From Photobacterium aphoticum (GTDB lineage Bacteria > Pseudomonadota > Gammaproteobacteria > Enterobacterales > Vibrionaceae), in assembly GCF_001029435.1 (NCBI RefSeq), contig NZ_LDOV01000027.1:1-64000 (forward strand): a DNA stretch of 64,000 bases, in the 5' to 3' direction. A program made the position numbers and the translations under genes. Position 1 is the first letter of the stretch; the number at the start of each line of letters is the position of its first letter. The notes under the pieces were generated by a model. That model searched no databases, was not told the origin of the DNA, and saw only the letters and a program-made list of their open reading frames with translations. Shown here in pieces: positions 27,585 to 37,087 of the stretch.

Positions 27585-28309
27585 ATGCTTACATCCTGCC
27601 AGTATTTTAAGCCTTCCAGTACGCCTTCCGCGTGAGACGCCGCGCTGGTATAAACATGTTGATGATCGGACAAGTGCGCCACTTCCGGATAATGGTTCGC
27701 CACTAAAATGGCGTTAATGCCGGGTATCGTCAGCATGGCCGTATCGTTAGCAGAATCCCCCGCTACACAGATTTCATGGGCTGCTAACTGATGCTTTTCC
27801 ATTAAATGATGGATCGCCGTCGCTTTGTTGATCCCTTTGGGGGTGATGTCTAAAAACCAATCGTGAGAGTAGGTAAGATCCACCTCAATCGCATGGGCAA
27901 GCAGACGTTCGGCAATGGCTGTGTACTGGTGGTTATCCAACTTACCTTCAAAGGTCAGTTTAAAGTCCCCTTGATGCGGAGGATGGCATTCCCCTAAAAA
28001 AGGCACATCACGCAGAGCATGGTGAATGGCCGATTTGCTCCATTTCGCCTGAACATGATGTTGCCAGGCTTCATCATTAAGGCGTTCATGACCATGGTAC
28101 ATTTTGGTGCCGATATCACTGATGATACAGCGGGGTGCCGGATAGTTTTCCGTGGTTAAGCCGTCTGAAATAGAAGGAAAGGTGCGGCCGGTTGCGATGA
28201 CAAAATGTACATGGTCTTGGGTGCTGAGATAATCCGTTAATTGATTGACCCCGTGTGATGAACCGCCATTGATGGTGCCATCGAAGTCGCAAACCAGCAT
28301 TTTAATCAT
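27575..28309 (-). CDS. HAD-superfamily (Cof/IIB-type) phosphatase
   Basis: A 244-residue haloacid-dehalogenase-type phosphatase acting on an unknown sugar phosphate. Motif I is VCDFDGTING (nucleophile Asp), and motif IV CVAGDSANDTAML is typical of the IIB (Cof) branch, with a cap domain between. It resembles sucrose-phosphate-phosphatase-like members but that does not fix a substrate. It is convergent with thiE and lies 33 bases downstream of recX on the same strand, so it may be co-transcribed with it. Confidence 0.85.
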   Translation of the reverse strand: MIKMLVCDFDGTINGGSSHGVNQLTDYLSTQDHVHFVIATGRTFPSISDGLTTENYPAPRCIISDIGTKMYHGHERLNDEAWQHHVQAKWSKSAIHHALRDVPFLGECHPPHQGDFKLTFEGKLDNHQYTAIAERLLAHAIEVDLTYSHDWFLDITPKGINKATAIHHLMEKHQLAAHEICVAGDSANDTAMLTIPGINAILVANHYPEVAHLSDHQHVYTSAASHAEGVLEGLKYWQDVSIKK

Positions 28310-28342
28310 TGTGACTACCTCTTATTACTACGGACTTTTAGT

Positions 28343-29140
28343 TTAGCTGTTTAACGTCTCTTTAATTTCATCCGCGCTAAAACCATGGGAGTAAAGATAC
28401 GCGTAAGCTTTGCTTTTTTCTGAGGCATTAGTCAGGTCAAAACGCTTTTTTTCCAGTCGTAGTCGACAGTTTTTATAAAAATCGATAGTGCCATCACGCT
28501 CCAGCGCTTCAACGTGCGCATCAAAGGCTGAGACATCCATCATCTTCTGTTGTAACTCTCGGCGAATCGTTGATTTGCCTTTGAGTTTACGAGCCAGCTT
28601 TTCGATTTCTTTGCTGATGTCAGCTTTGTCTGCTTTCATCTGTAATTTTGAGGGCAGTGCTGCTGCTTCCGAATGTGACTGAATAGCCTGACGCACGTCT
28701 GACGATGAAAACCCATGTTTGATGAGCGTTGTGTGCAACTTATCGCTGGATAGGCCAGTGAGCTTCATATTGGCCAAGCGGTTCTTGAGTAAGGTTAACT
28801 CACAGATGCTGTCCCGATTGGCGATATAAGCGATGGCATCGCTGATAATGGTGTCGCTGATGCCTTTTTCTTTCAATTTGGTATGAATGAATTGGCTGCC
28901 TTTTTCCGCGTTAAAGGCTAACTCCACAAAGTGAATCGCAAAGCGTTCGTCAGATTTTAAATAGCCGCGATCAATCAGATCGTTAATAACCGTATCAATC
29001 CATTCCTGATTGTCGGTTTTGGCTTCCAGCTTTTTGCGCAATTCATCAATGGTGCGATCTTTTGCCTCAAGGTGGTAATAGGCGCTGCCGTACACATTAT
29101 CAATGGTTTTGGCTTGTTTGATAGGACGTTGGCGTAGCAT
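28343..29140 (-). CDS. RecX-family regulator, long form
   Basis: A 265-residue RecX-like helical-repeat protein; RecX proteins bind RecA filaments and modulate recombination. The first repeat begins YGSAYYHLEAKDRTIDELRKKL and includes LIDRGYLKSDERFAIHFV, the RecX signature. The length equals Gram-positive RecX and exceeds the roughly 150-residue form expected next to recA in this family, and recA is not here. So it is probably an additional RecX paralogue. The C-terminal half has two more degenerate three-helix repeats. The reading frame is intact. Confidence 0.8.
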   Translation of the reverse strand: MLRQRPIKQAKTIDNVYGSAYYHLEAKDRTIDELRKKLEAKTDNQEWIDTVINDLIDRGYLKSDERFAIHFVELAFNAEKGSQFIHTKLKEKGISDTIISDAIAYIANRDSICELTLLKNRLANMKLTGLSSDKLHTTLIKHGFSSSDVRQAIQSHSEAAALPSKLQMKADKADISKEIEKLARKLKGKSTIRRELQQKMMDVSAFDAHVEALERDGTIDFYKNCRLRLEKKRFDLTNASEKSKAYAYLYSHGFSADEIKETLNS

Positions 29141-29201
29141 GAAGGCCTCGGGAGAAAATCGTCGTACATATTTCCTGACTGTAATGCAGTTGCGAAGTGA
29201 T

Positions 29202-29264
29202 TGCTATAGAGAGAATGACTATGGGGAGTATTGCTACAGAGAGGGATCGCTATAGAAAGGGGGC
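29202..29264. repeat. Degenerate direct repeats upstream of recX-like gene
   Basis: GCTATAGAGAGAAT, GACTATGGGGAGTATT, GCTACAGAGAGGGAT and GCTATAGAAAGGGG follow each other as imperfect 14-17-base units. They lie in the 220-base gap between the long recX (start 29140) and the DUF2860 gene (stop 29364). Confidence 0.5.
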
Positions 29265-29320
29265 GATGCGAGAGAGGAAAGGCGTGTGGTGTCTGGCATA
29301 TAGAAGTGTGAAGCGGAAAC

Positions 29321-29345
29321 TACCCGGTGCATCACACACCGGATA
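29321..29345 (-). terminator. Hairpin downstream of the DUF2860 gene
   Basis: TACCCGGTG-CATCACA-CACCGGATA forms an eight-pair stem with one mismatch, 20 bases behind the stop on the minus strand. The T run is weak, so its role as terminator is uncertain. Confidence 0.45.
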
Positions 29346-29363
29346 GCGATTTGTGCTGGTGGA

Positions 29364-30362
29364 TTATTGGAACTGGTAGTTCATACCCACCGACATCATG
29401 TACTGTTTTGAGTCGTAGAAATCGATGTTGGATTCACTCATGCCAAGGCCTGCAAGGCTGATGAATGACCAGTTCTGCCAGCCCATGAAATTTTTGTGTT
29501 CATAAGCCGCAAACAGACCGAACTCGTTATCGGTACGGGCTTTATTGAAGACTGGGTTGACCGCTTCGTAGTCACGGTTGCTGTAGCTGGCTGTCAAAGC
29601 CAACAGGTTGCGATCCAGCACTTTGAAGTAAGTGACTTCTGCGCCATAAGCAATGTAAGAGTTCGCGCTGCCATCTGCTTCTGCGGTGGTCATGCTGAAA
29701 GCGGGTTTCAGGAATGACGTGGCGGATAATGGCTGACGGAAATCGGCTTTAATGAAAAATGCCGTGGAATCGCGACGCAACAGATCTTGCTGCTGACGGC
29801 TTAAGCCACGAGATGCACCGGCTTTATCGTTATCCACATTGTTGAATGAGTAGGCCGAATCAAGGCTGATGCTGGTGCCGCCAATATTGTCGACTTTAAA
29901 ACGTAGCGCCGTGGTACGGGCGTCGGTCTTGTCGCGGTTGGCGCCGGTTTTAAACGGGTCTGCCCATACGTCTTTGGTAATAAAACCAGGGATAAATGAC
30001 ACATCCAATACCGTGCCCGAAGCCAATTTCTGGCGTGCACCGATCTCCATCACTAAGTTACCGACCGCAATATCGCTACGGTTCATACCGGCGTATACCT
30101 GGCGGTTCAGATCGTCAAAGGTGTAAGTGATGTTGCCCAGAGGCAAAATCAAACTGTCGCTGTGCGATGACGCGGACTGATTCAGATCAGAAATGGAGGC
30201 ATCACCGTAAGTGTTCAGGTTAGAACGGACAGAAGCAAAACCGGTTTGTAACGAAATTTCACCGCTGTAGCCTTTTTCAGCTGCTAACGGGGTAGCGGTG
30301 GCTGCAAAAGTCGACGCAGATAAACAAAGTGATAGAGCAAGGATTGAGTATTGGGTTTTCAT
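29364..30362 (-). CDS. DUF2860-type outer-membrane beta-barrel protein
   Basis: A 332-residue probable outer-membrane barrel. A signal peptide starts MKTQYSILALSLCLSASTFAA; ATG 30362 is chosen because the 12 residues encoded upstream would spoil it. The rest is made of alternating short strands rich in aromatic and polar residues and ends in MNYQFQ, a C-terminal aromatic signature for BAM-dependent insertion. I associate this with the DUF2860 family known mostly from vibrios; its ligand is unknown. It is flanked by its own terminator-like hairpins, so it is probably monocistronic. Confidence 0.7.
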   Translation of the reverse strand: MKTQYSILALSLCLSASTFAATATPLAAEKGYSGEISLQTGFASVRSNLNTYGDASISDLNQSASSHSDSLILPLGNITYTFDDLNRQVYAGMNRSDIAVGNLVMEIGARQKLASGTVLDVSFIPGFITKDVWADPFKTGANRDKTDARTTALRFKVDNIGGTSISLDSAYSFNNVDNDKAGASRGLSRQQQDLLRRDSTAFFIKADFRQPLSATSFLKPAFSMTTAEADGSANSYIAYGAEVTYFKVLDRNLLALTASYSNRDYEAVNPVFNKARTDNEFGLFAAYEHKNFMGWQNWSFISLAGLGMSESNIDFYDSKQYMMSVGMNYQFQ

Positions 30363-30493
30363 TAACAGGTGCCGAAATAAACAAGATGCGATGAGCAAAG
30401 GGGAGGGCTCAACAGCAAAAGGGCGAGCATCCTAGCAGAAAAGTGCGGTTTGTCCAAATAGCAGCAAATAACGGCAGGTTTAATGAAAATGCT

Positions 30494-30526
30494 ATAAAAA
30501 ATGCCTGTTTGGCAGAACAGGCATTG
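30494..30526 (-). terminator. Terminator of the nitroreductase gene
   Basis: ATGCCTGTT-TGGCAG-AACAGGCAT (30501-30524) with a five-base A run on + (30496-30500), i.e. a T run on the minus strand, 40 bases behind the nitroreductase stop. Confidence 0.85.
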
Positions 30527-30564
30527 ATATCAATGAGATAGTCGAGCGATAAAACGCTGTTTAT

Positions 30565-31221
30565 TTACAGCACTTTTAATACATCGGCGGCATCTAAACG
30601 TGATTTTGGCAACTTCGCGTTGTAGTCTTCATCAGCATGGTGATAACCAATCGCTAACGCGACGTTACACACATAGCCATCTAACTCTTCTTTGAAAATC
30701 TCACCGATCAGATCACTGTCGATGCCTTCCATGGTGGTCGAATCAATCCCTAAACGTGCCAACGTGTGTAAGGTATTACCCAGTGCAATATAGGTTTGTG
30801 AGTTCGTCCAACCGCCGTTGTAGCCCTTTTCATCGGTATTCAGATCCGCAAAAGCATAAGAGCCAAAGGCCTGCTCACGGTTTTCCGGCTGCACGCGGCC
30901 ATCTGCAATGCCTTTGTCGACCACTTTAGCGTAATCGTCGCGGGTGTAATGCGGGTTGTGGGCAAACAAAATGATGTGTGAGGCTGCTTTGGCGTGCGGT
31001 TGATTGAATTGGTGTTTATTGGCAAAGGTATCGTGGAAACGTTGTTTCGCGTCATCGCTTTCAATCACGATGAACTTCCATGGCTGGGAGTTGATGGAAG
31101 AGGCAGACAAACGCATCGCTTCATACAAAACATCCAGATCCGCTTGTGGAATGCGCTTGGTGGCATCGTAACGTTTGGCGGTATAGCGATTGCTGAGATC
31201 AGAAATAATTGGGTGTGTCAT
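30565..31221 (-). CDS. NAD(P)H nitroreductase (NfsB-like flavoprotein)
   Basis: A 218-residue oxygen-insensitive nitroreductase/dihydropteridine-reductase-like flavoenzyme using FMN. ISDLSNRYTAKRYD at the start and MRLSASSINSQPWKFIVIES are FMN-phosphate and flavin-ring signatures; NVALAIGYHHADEDYNAKLPKSR closes the fold. I start at the second ATG (31221), which has GGAAAG at the right distance; ATG 31233 is possible. Substrates in vivo are unknown for the family. Confidence 0.88.
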   Translation of the reverse strand: MTHPIISDLSNRYTAKRYDATKRIPQADLDVLYEAMRLSASSINSQPWKFIVIESDDAKQRFHDTFANKHQFNQPHAKAASHIILFAHNPHYTRDDYAKVVDKGIADGRVQPENREQAFGSYAFADLNTDEKGYNGGWTNSQTYIALGNTLHTLARLGIDSTTMEGIDSDLIGEIFKEELDGYVCNVALAIGYHHADEDYNAKLPKSRLDAADVLKVL

Positions 31222-31368
31222 GATGCTTTCCATATTTCGGTCGGGTCAACGCAAAATCATTCTTGCGTGGGAATACAGCGGGAGCTGTTGTTTAACTATG
31301 GGGAAACACTAGCAAAAAAAAGGAGAAAATCCTATGGGCAGCAAGGGATGAGCAATGTTGGATAAAGT

Positions 31369-31395
31369 GCGCTAGCCAAGTGGTGTGGCTAGCGC
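31369..31395. repeat. Perfect 10-base inverted repeat
   Basis: GCGCTAGCCA-AGTGGTG-TGGCTAGCGC. It lies 14 bases behind the stop of the small membrane protein on the minus strand. There is no T run, so it is either a non-canonical terminator or a protein-binding palindrome. Confidence 0.6.
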
Positions 31396-31408
31396 GAGAG
31401 ATAAATTA

Positions 31409-31672
31409 CTAATTAATAAATTCAATGTCGGTTTTTATGACGCCTTTTAAAACCAGAATGCCACGAATCACGCCGAGTGCCAGAATCAATGCCATACCGC
31501 CAGCGCAGCCTGCAAGTACATAAGTCAATACTCGTTCATCATCAAAGTAAATGAGTAGAGCTTCTTGATAATGATAGATGGACAATCCGGCAGCGCAGAG
31601 ACTGACTAGCGCCATGACGATGAGGCTTGAGGTGAATTTTTCTCGTGAAATACGTTTTACATCTGACATCAT
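31409..31672 (-). CDS. Small membrane protein with two predicted helices
   Basis: Unrecognised. The 87-residue product from ATG 31672 has a short charged N terminus (SDVKRISREKF) and two hydrophobic stretches, SLIVMALVSLCAAGLSIYHY and VLTYVLAGCAGGMALILALG, consistent with a hairpin inner-membrane protein. An ATG at 31714 would add 14 residues; no good ribosome site separates the choices. Confidence 0.55.
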   Translation of the reverse strand: MMSDVKRISREKFTSSLIVMALVSLCAAGLSIYHYQEALLIYFDDERVLTYVLAGCAGGMALILALGVIRGILVLKGVIKTDIEFIN

Positions 31673-32008
31673 GTTAATCCAATAAAATGAAGAGAATCTA
31701 AAGGGATATGCCATGTATATAATACAGAGTGGTGATGTATTGGTCGTCGGATGGCGGCGGTAAATATCTGTTATTCGGCCTATATTTTGCTATGACTGCA
31801 AATGATTAAGATATTAATTTCCGGATGCGAAATTGATGTTCCAGTGTGTGATACGCCTCGGGGAACCCTGTAACAGAGGCGTTCGATACGCGGTTTCTTC
31901 TCGAGATAATGTTCAAATCATAGGCTTGGCGATTGTTTTGCGTGCGTAAGCAGGCGAAGGTGATCCATTCTGCGCACTGTAGTGATAGCTAACGTATTGA
32001 GGCGAATC
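31673..32008. other. Intergenic region with no gene seen
   Basis: 336 bases between two divergent small genes. I see no hairpin terminator or recognisable operator. The segment directly upstream of 32009 contains GAGGCG, the ribosome site of the next gene. Confidence 0.5.
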
Positions 32009-32380
32009 GTGAAAAAAACTCTTCTATTATTATCCGCATTATTTCTGTCTGCATTTTCCATGACGAGTCTGGCGACAGAACCCTCGAAAGCCAGTCAATG
32101 CGCGTCATATGCCACGAACATTTACATTGGATTAAAAAAATCGGGGCAGCCGAATGATGCGTGGATTGAAGAAATGAAAGGGTGGAAAGCCAAAGGTGCG
32201 ACGAAGCAAGAAGTGGCCATTATGATGGTGCGATTGTCTGAAGAAGTCATGGGGCCAGATAGCGATGAGCGCAAGCGTTCAGGTAAACCGTTAACAGTAG
32301 AAGATATTCTGAAGAAAATGACTGTGTTGTATAAAGACACCGGTTGTGTGTCGGATAGCACCCCTGAGTTGAAGGTGTAA
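32009..32380 (+). CDS. Small secreted protein with Sec signal peptide
   Basis: Unrecognised family. From GTG 32009, preceded by GAGGCG, the product starts MKKTLLLLSALFLSAFSMTS with a likely cleavage after SLA, leaving about 98 mature residues. The mature part is helical, with two cysteines (QCASYA and TGCVSDS) placed to form a disulfide in the periplasm. A GTG 27 bases upstream would put charged residues before the signal peptide and is less likely. A strong terminator follows. Confidence 0.7.
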   Translation: MKKTLLLLSALFLSAFSMTSLATEPSKASQCASYATNIYIGLKKSGQPNDAWIEEMKGWKAKGATKQEVAIMMVRLSEEVMGPDSDERKRSGKPLTVEDILKKMTVLYKDTGCVSDSTPELKV

Positions 32381-32450
32381 TCTGATAAATCCATAGAACA
32401 GATACAAATAGAACATCAATATATAGAACACCGAGATATAGAATAAGTAG

Positions 32451-32481
32451 AAAAATGGCTCGCACGGTGCGAGCCATTTTT
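32451..32481. terminator. Bidirectional terminator between 32009 gene and pflB
   Basis: AAAAATGGCTCGCA-CGG-TGCGAGCCATTTTT: a 14-base perfect stem with A and T flanks, between two convergent genes. Confidence 0.93.
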
Positions 32482-32527
32482 GTTTCAGAGTGAGGGTTTA
32501 ACGTATGGAAACGTTAGCCGGTATGAA

Positions 32528-34825
32528 TTACACGTGCTGTGTAAACGTACGGGTGATCACATCTTGTTGCTGCTCACGGGTCAGTGAGTTAAAGCGTACC
32601 GCATAGCCAGACACACGGATGGTCAACTGTGGGTATTTCTCTGGGTGCTCTACTGCATCCATCAACATGTCACGATTCATCACGTTCACGTTCAGGTGCT
32701 GGCCGCCTTCAATGTTGATACCGTTTTGATCCGCCTCGTGGTGGAAGTAACCGTCCATCAGGGCTGCCAAGTTTTGCTTTTGCGTATCCACTTCTTTACC
32801 CAGTGCATTTGGCACAATGGAGAAGGTGTAAGAGATCCCATCTTTGGCAAAGGCAAACGGCAGTTTCGCGACGGATGTCAGTGACGCTACCGCGCCTTTT
32901 GTGTCACGGCCGTGCATTGGGTTTGCACCCGGACCAAATGGCATACCTGCGCGGCGACCATCTGGTGTGTTGCCGGTTTTCTTACCGTACACCACGTTAG
33001 AGGTGATGGTTAAGATAGACTGTGTTGGCGTTGCGTTGCGATACATGGTCATCTTCTGAATTTTCTTCATGAAGCGTTCGACCAAATCACAGGCAATGTC
33101 ATCGACACGATCATCATTGTTACCGAATTTCGGATAATCACCCTCGATGTTGAAGTCGATAGCAATACCGTCTTCGTCGCGAATCGGTGTCACTTTGGCG
33201 TATTTAATCGCAGCCAAAGAATCCGCCACGACAGACAGACCTGCAATACCACAGGCCATGGTACGACGCACATCGCGATCCATCAGTGCCATCAGTGACG
33301 CTTCATAGCTGTAGCGATCGTGTGAGTAGTGGATGATGTTTAACGCGGTCACGTATTGGGTGGCCAGCCAGTCCAGCATTTCATCGAAGCGTGGCATCAG
33401 GGTCTCGAAGTCTAAAACCTCATCCATGACTTTGCCAAACTGTGGACCCACTTGTACTTTTGATTTTTCGTCGATACCACCGTTGATGGTGTACAACAAC
33501 GCTTTTGCCAAGTTCGCACGCGCACCAAAGAACTGCATGTCTTTACCCACAATCTGCGGGCTCACACAACACGCAATGGCGTAGTCATCATTGTTGAAAT
33601 CTGGACGCATCAGATCATCGTTTTCATACTGAACTGATGATGTCTCAATCGATACTTTCGCGGCGTATTGCTTAAAGGCGATAGGCAATTGTTCAGACCA
33701 CAAAATGGTCATGTTTGGCTCTGGTGCCGGGCCCATGGTGTGCAATGTGTGCAAGTAACGGAAGGTGGTTTTGCTGACCAGTGTACGGCCGTCAACACCC
33801 ATCCCTGCCATTGCTTCGGTTGCCCAAATTGGGTCGCCAGAGAACAGTGAATCATAATCAGGCGTACGCAGGAAACGTACCATACGCAGTTTCATGATGA
33901 AGTGGTCAATCATCTCTTGTGCGTCAGATTCGGTGATCACACCGTTCGCCAAATCACGTTCAATGTACACATCCAAGAAAGTCGACGTACGACCCAGTGA
34001 CATGGCTGCACCATTTTGCGATTTCACCGCCGCCAGGTAACCAAAATAGGTAAATTGGATCGCTTCTTGTGCCGTGCGAGCAGGGGAAGACATATCAATG
34101 CCGTATTTCTGGCCCATGGTGCGGATATCTTCCAGTGCCTGTACCTGATCTGCCAACTCTTCACGTAGGCGAAGGGTTTTCTCTAGATCTTGGCCTTGTT
34201 CCAGGAAGGCTTGAGTCGAATTGATTTGCTCAAGTTTGTCCGCTTTTAGGAAGTCGATACCGTAAAGTGCAAGACGACGGTAGTCACCGATAATACGGCC
34301 ACGGCCATAAGCATCAGGCAGGCCAGTAATGATACCGGATTTGCGGCAAGCAATGATGTCTTTGGTGTAAAGATCAAAACATGCTTTGTTGTGTGTTTTA
34401 CGGTATTCCGTGAAGATTTGCTCAACACGTGGGTCAAGTTCGCGGCCGTACACTTCACATGAGTTTTTCACCATGCGAATACCGCCGTTAGCGATAATGG
34501 CACGCTTTAGTGGTTTGTCTGTTTGTAGACCAACGATAGTTTCGAGATCTTTATTAATGTAGCCCGCATCATGAGAAATAATGGTTGAAGGCAGGTCCGT
34601 ATCAAAATCTAACGGCGCATGTGTGCGGCTTTCTTCTTTAATACCTTCCAGTACGTTATTCCAAAGCGTTTTGGTCGCATCTGTGGCTTCAGCAAGGAAA
34701 GATTCGTCACCCTCATAAGGCGTGTAGTTCGTTTGAATAAAATCACGGGTATTGACGTCTGTTTGCCATGCACCTGCGGTAAAGCCTTGCCAAGCGTCTA
34801 ACATTGCTGTGGTTGGAATGGTCAT
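32528..34825 (-). CDS. pflB: Pyruvate formate-lyase
   Basis: Glycyl-radical enzyme that cleaves pyruvate with CoA to acetyl-CoA and formate under anoxia. ACCVSPQ holds the catalytic Cys-Cys pair and [12 protein letters not shown] the glycine that carries the radical. From ATG 34825 (MTIPTTAML) the length is 765, near the E. coli 760. The frame stays open for 26 codons upstream but that part has no family similarity. Neither the activase pflA nor the formate channel focA is adjacent, although they are neighbours of pflB in many enterobacteria. Confidence 0.97.
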   Translation of the reverse strand: MTIPTTAMLDAWQGFTAGAWQTDVNTRDFIQTNYTPYEGDESFLAEATDATKTLWNNVLEGIKEESRTHAPLDFDTDLPSTIISHDAGYINKDLETIVGLQTDKPLKRAIIANGGIRMVKNSCEVYGRELDPRVEQIFTEYRKTHNKACFDLYTKDIIACRKSGIITGLPDAYGRGRIIGDYRRLALYGIDFLKADKLEQINSTQAFLEQGQDLEKTLRLREELADQVQALEDIRTMGQKYGIDMSSPARTAQEAIQFTYFGYLAAVKSQNGAAMSLGRTSTFLDVYIERDLANGVITESDAQEMIDHFIMKLRMVRFLRTPDYDSLFSGDPIWATEAMAGMGVDGRTLVSKTTFRYLHTLHTMGPAPEPNMTILWSEQLPIAFKQYAAKVSIETSSVQYENDDLMRPDFNNDDYAIACCVSPQIVGKDMQFFGARANLAKALLYTINGGIDEKSKVQVGPQFGKVMDEVLDFETLMPRFDEMLDWLATQYVTALNIIHYSHDRYSYEASLMALMDRDVRRTMACGIAGLSVVADSLAAIKYAKVTPIRDEDGIAIDFNIEGDYPKFGNNDDRVDDIACDLVERFMKKIQKMTMYRNATPTQSILTITSNVVYGKKTGNTPDGRRAGMPFGPGANPMHGRDTKGAVASLTSVAKLPFAFAKDGISYTFSIVPNALGKEVDTQKQNLAALMDGYFHHEADQNGINIEGGQHLNVNVMNRDMLMDAVEHPEKYPQLTIRVSGYAVRFNSLTREQQQDVITRTFTQHV

Positions 34826-35315
34826 ACCTAATTCCTCAAAATAATGGGTATTTGAAAACAGCAGGCGTGAAACAAGAAAGGCGGTATCCATTAATGCTTT
34901 CATGAATATTTTGGCTCAAATTCAGGGTGTAAAAGACCCTGCCAATGAGGCACAACCTATTGAAACGTCAATGGGAATACGTGTTTGCTTCACGTCTTTA
35001 ACTTGGGAGTGATACTAAACAAATCCAAACTATGAGTAAAATGAATGGTTATCATATTTGCCATGCTTATTGTGCATTTATTGGTTTTTCTTTGGCTTTT
35101 ATCAGGCGTTTACTGGTAATGAAGAGGGTGAAATAGAGGGTGTTAACCCCAGTGATAGTAAGTAAATGTGCTGTGTTGTTGAGGGTGATGCTCAGGTGGG
35201 TAATGTAATAATAATGCTTCTATAGAATTAGGTAATTGTGATTAACGGTCAAAACATACCCATAAAAGATAAAGCAAGTAATTTTTTGAAACTAAATGTA
35301 AGAAATGGAGTCATA
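34826..35315. other. Divergent upstream region of pflB and eptA
   Basis: About 490 bases, AT-rich, between two divergent genes; it should hold the promoters of both. TTGAAACGTCAA (34960-34971) is a perfect-ended palindrome resembling an FNR site but with four instead of six inner bases, so I do not call it. No gene seen. Confidence 0.5.
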
Positions 35316-35384
35316 ATGAGCAAAATAATAATAGTACGGATGTTTTTGTGTTTAATTTTCAAGCAAGACCGCATTTATCTATAA
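35316..35384 (+). CDS. Candidate 22-codon leader ORF overlapping eptA start
   Basis: ATG 35316, preceded at good distance by GGAG, opens a 22-residue frame (MSKIIIVRMFLCLIFKQDRI...) that ends at 35384, 34 bases inside the eptA frame. The eptA GTG at 35348 has no comparable ribosome site. Translation of the mini-ORF could feed or limit eptA initiation. Alternatively, an indel near the start has split the original N terminus. Confidence 0.4.
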   Translation: MSKIIIVRMFLCLIFKQDRIYL

Positions 35385-36982
35385 ATAAATTACCATTTGT
35401 ATTGGCTGTTTATTATACAGTTGTTATCAATTTACCCATCGCTCATGAACTCTGGCGCATTATGGCAGCCATGGATGCATACAAATTGGGTTTTGTGTTA
35501 TCACTGCCCGTGTTTTTCTGTGCTGCCTTTCAAGCCATTTTCCAGCTGTTTAATTGGCCGTATTTCTCTAAACCTTTTTTTATTTTTCTTCTGCTGACAT
35601 CTAGCCTTGTCAGTTATGCTATGTTTAATTATGGCATTTTTGTTGATTACGGCATGATTGAAAATGTCTTTGAAACAAATTCCGGAGAGGCTGCCAGTTA
35701 CCTGAGTACATATTCCGTTATTTGGTTTGTGCTGATGGGCGTCATTCCCGCTTGTATCTTGGCGATCACCAAGTTTGACTATCCTGGATTGAAGTCTTTC
35801 TTCGGTTGGAAGCTGGGAGGGATAGCGATCTCATTAGTGGTGATTGGTGCCATTGCTGGCCTGTACTATAAAGACTACGCATCCGTCGGGCGCAATAACC
35901 ACTATTTAAAAAAAATGATCATTCCCAATGAATACGTTTGGGATACTTACCACTATATCCGCGATACGTATCTGACAGATCCTGTTCCTTATAAAGAAAT
36001 CGGTACCGATGCGAAACAGACAGCGGCAGCCAAGCAAGCGGCGAAGCCAACGTTGTTGGTGTTTGTGTTAGGGGAAACGGCACGTGCGTATAATTATCAG
36101 TACCATGGTTACGGCAAGCCGACCAATCAGCATACTGCGTCGGATAATCCGATTTTCTTCCAAAACGTCACCTCTTGCGGCACAGCGACAGCCGTATCCG
36201 TGCCTTGTATGTTCTCTAACATGAATCGTACAAATTACGATAAAGAGACCGCTTATAACCAAGATAATGTGGTAGATATCATGCAGCGTGCGGGCGTTCA
36301 GTCAATTTGGCACGATCATGATGGTGGTGACAAAGGTGTGGCGCACCATATTAAGAAGACGGCACTCACACCCGCGCATAATGATCCATTATGTAATGAC
36401 GCACATTGTTACGACACGGCGATGTTAGCGTCTTTCGCCGATGATTCGAAAGACTTAACCCAAGACAGTATCATTTTCTACCATATCTCAGGCAGTCATG
36501 GCCCCACGTACTTTGAACGTTATCCTGAATCTCATCGTACGTTTACGCCAGACTGCCAGCGTGCAGACATTGAGAATTGCACGAATGAAGCCTTGGTGAA
36601 TACGTACGATAACACCATTTTGTATACGGATTACTTCATTGCGCAGGCCATCGATAACCTGAAATCGGTTTCTGACAAATACAATGTGGGTTTGATTTAT
36701 CTGTCTGATCATGGTGAATCATTAGGTGAAGATGGCGTGTATTTGCACGGTATTCCGTATGCCATTGCACCCAAAGAGCAGACCCATGTCCCTATGCTGA
36801 TGTGGTTCTCCGATGATTTCACTAAGCAAAAGCATCTGAATGAAGACTGCTTACGTCAGAATGCCAAAGAAGGGACGTATTCTCACGATAACCTGTTTGA
36901 TTCGTTGTTGGGTATTATGGACGTAGAAACAGATGCTTATCGTCAAGATCAGGATGTATTTGCTACCTGCCGCGCATCGTAA
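35348..36982 (+). CDS. eptA: Lipid A phosphoethanolamine transferase (EptA type)
   Basis: Inner-membrane enzyme that moves phosphoethanolamine from phosphatidylethanolamine to lipid A, lowering negative charge and polymyxin binding. Five helices occupy about residues 12-185; the periplasmic sulfatase-like domain has FVLGETARAYNY (catalytic Thr), TSCGTATAVSVPCMFS, DHDGG and LSDHGESLGEDGVYLHG (zinc ligands). Cysteine pairs for disulfides are present. 544 residues is standard. The GTG start follows an out-of-frame mini-ORF. Variants of the family modify other glycans, so lipid A as target is by family knowledge. Confidence 0.92.
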   Translation: MFNFQARPHLSINKLPFVLAVYYTVVINLPIAHELWRIMAAMDAYKLGFVLSLPVFFCAAFQAIFQLFNWPYFSKPFFIFLLLTSSLVSYAMFNYGIFVDYGMIENVFETNSGEAASYLSTYSVIWFVLMGVIPACILAITKFDYPGLKSFFGWKLGGIAISLVVIGAIAGLYYKDYASVGRNNHYLKKMIIPNEYVWDTYHYIRDTYLTDPVPYKEIGTDAKQTAAAKQAAKPTLLVFVLGETARAYNYQYHGYGKPTNQHTASDNPIFFQNVTSCGTATAVSVPCMFSNMNRTNYDKETAYNQDNVVDIMQRAGVQSIWHDHDGGDKGVAHHIKKTALTPAHNDPLCNDAHCYDTAMLASFADDSKDLTQDSIIFYHISGSHGPTYFERYPESHRTFTPDCQRADIENCTNEALVNTYDNTILYTDYFIAQAIDNLKSVSDKYNVGLIYLSDHGESLGEDGVYLHGIPYAIAPKEQTHVPMLMWFSDDFTKQKHLNEDCLRQNAKEGTYSHDNLFDSLLGIMDVETDAYRQDQDVFATCRAS

Positions 36983-37003
36983 ATAACCCGAACGATAAAA
37001 TTG

Positions 37004-37062
37004 AAAACGCCTATCTGTGAACATGCGAGCGTGAACTTTCGCAAAAACAGGTAGGCGTTTTT
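37004..37062. terminator. Terminator after eptA
   Basis: AAAACGCCTATCTGT pairs with ACAGGTAGGCGTTTT (one G-U) around a 28-base loop that has its own small GCGAG/CTTCGC hairpin. T run on the + strand; A run allows use by the convergent PHP gene. Confidence 0.82.
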
Positions 37063-37087
37063 TGTTGTCAGATTGGTTGGCAGAGAA

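Noticed and set aside
34960..34971. TTGAAACGTCAA upstream of pflB as an FNR site
   Set aside because: The half-sites are TTGA/TCAA but separated by four instead of six bases, and the key T/A next to the halves is absent.
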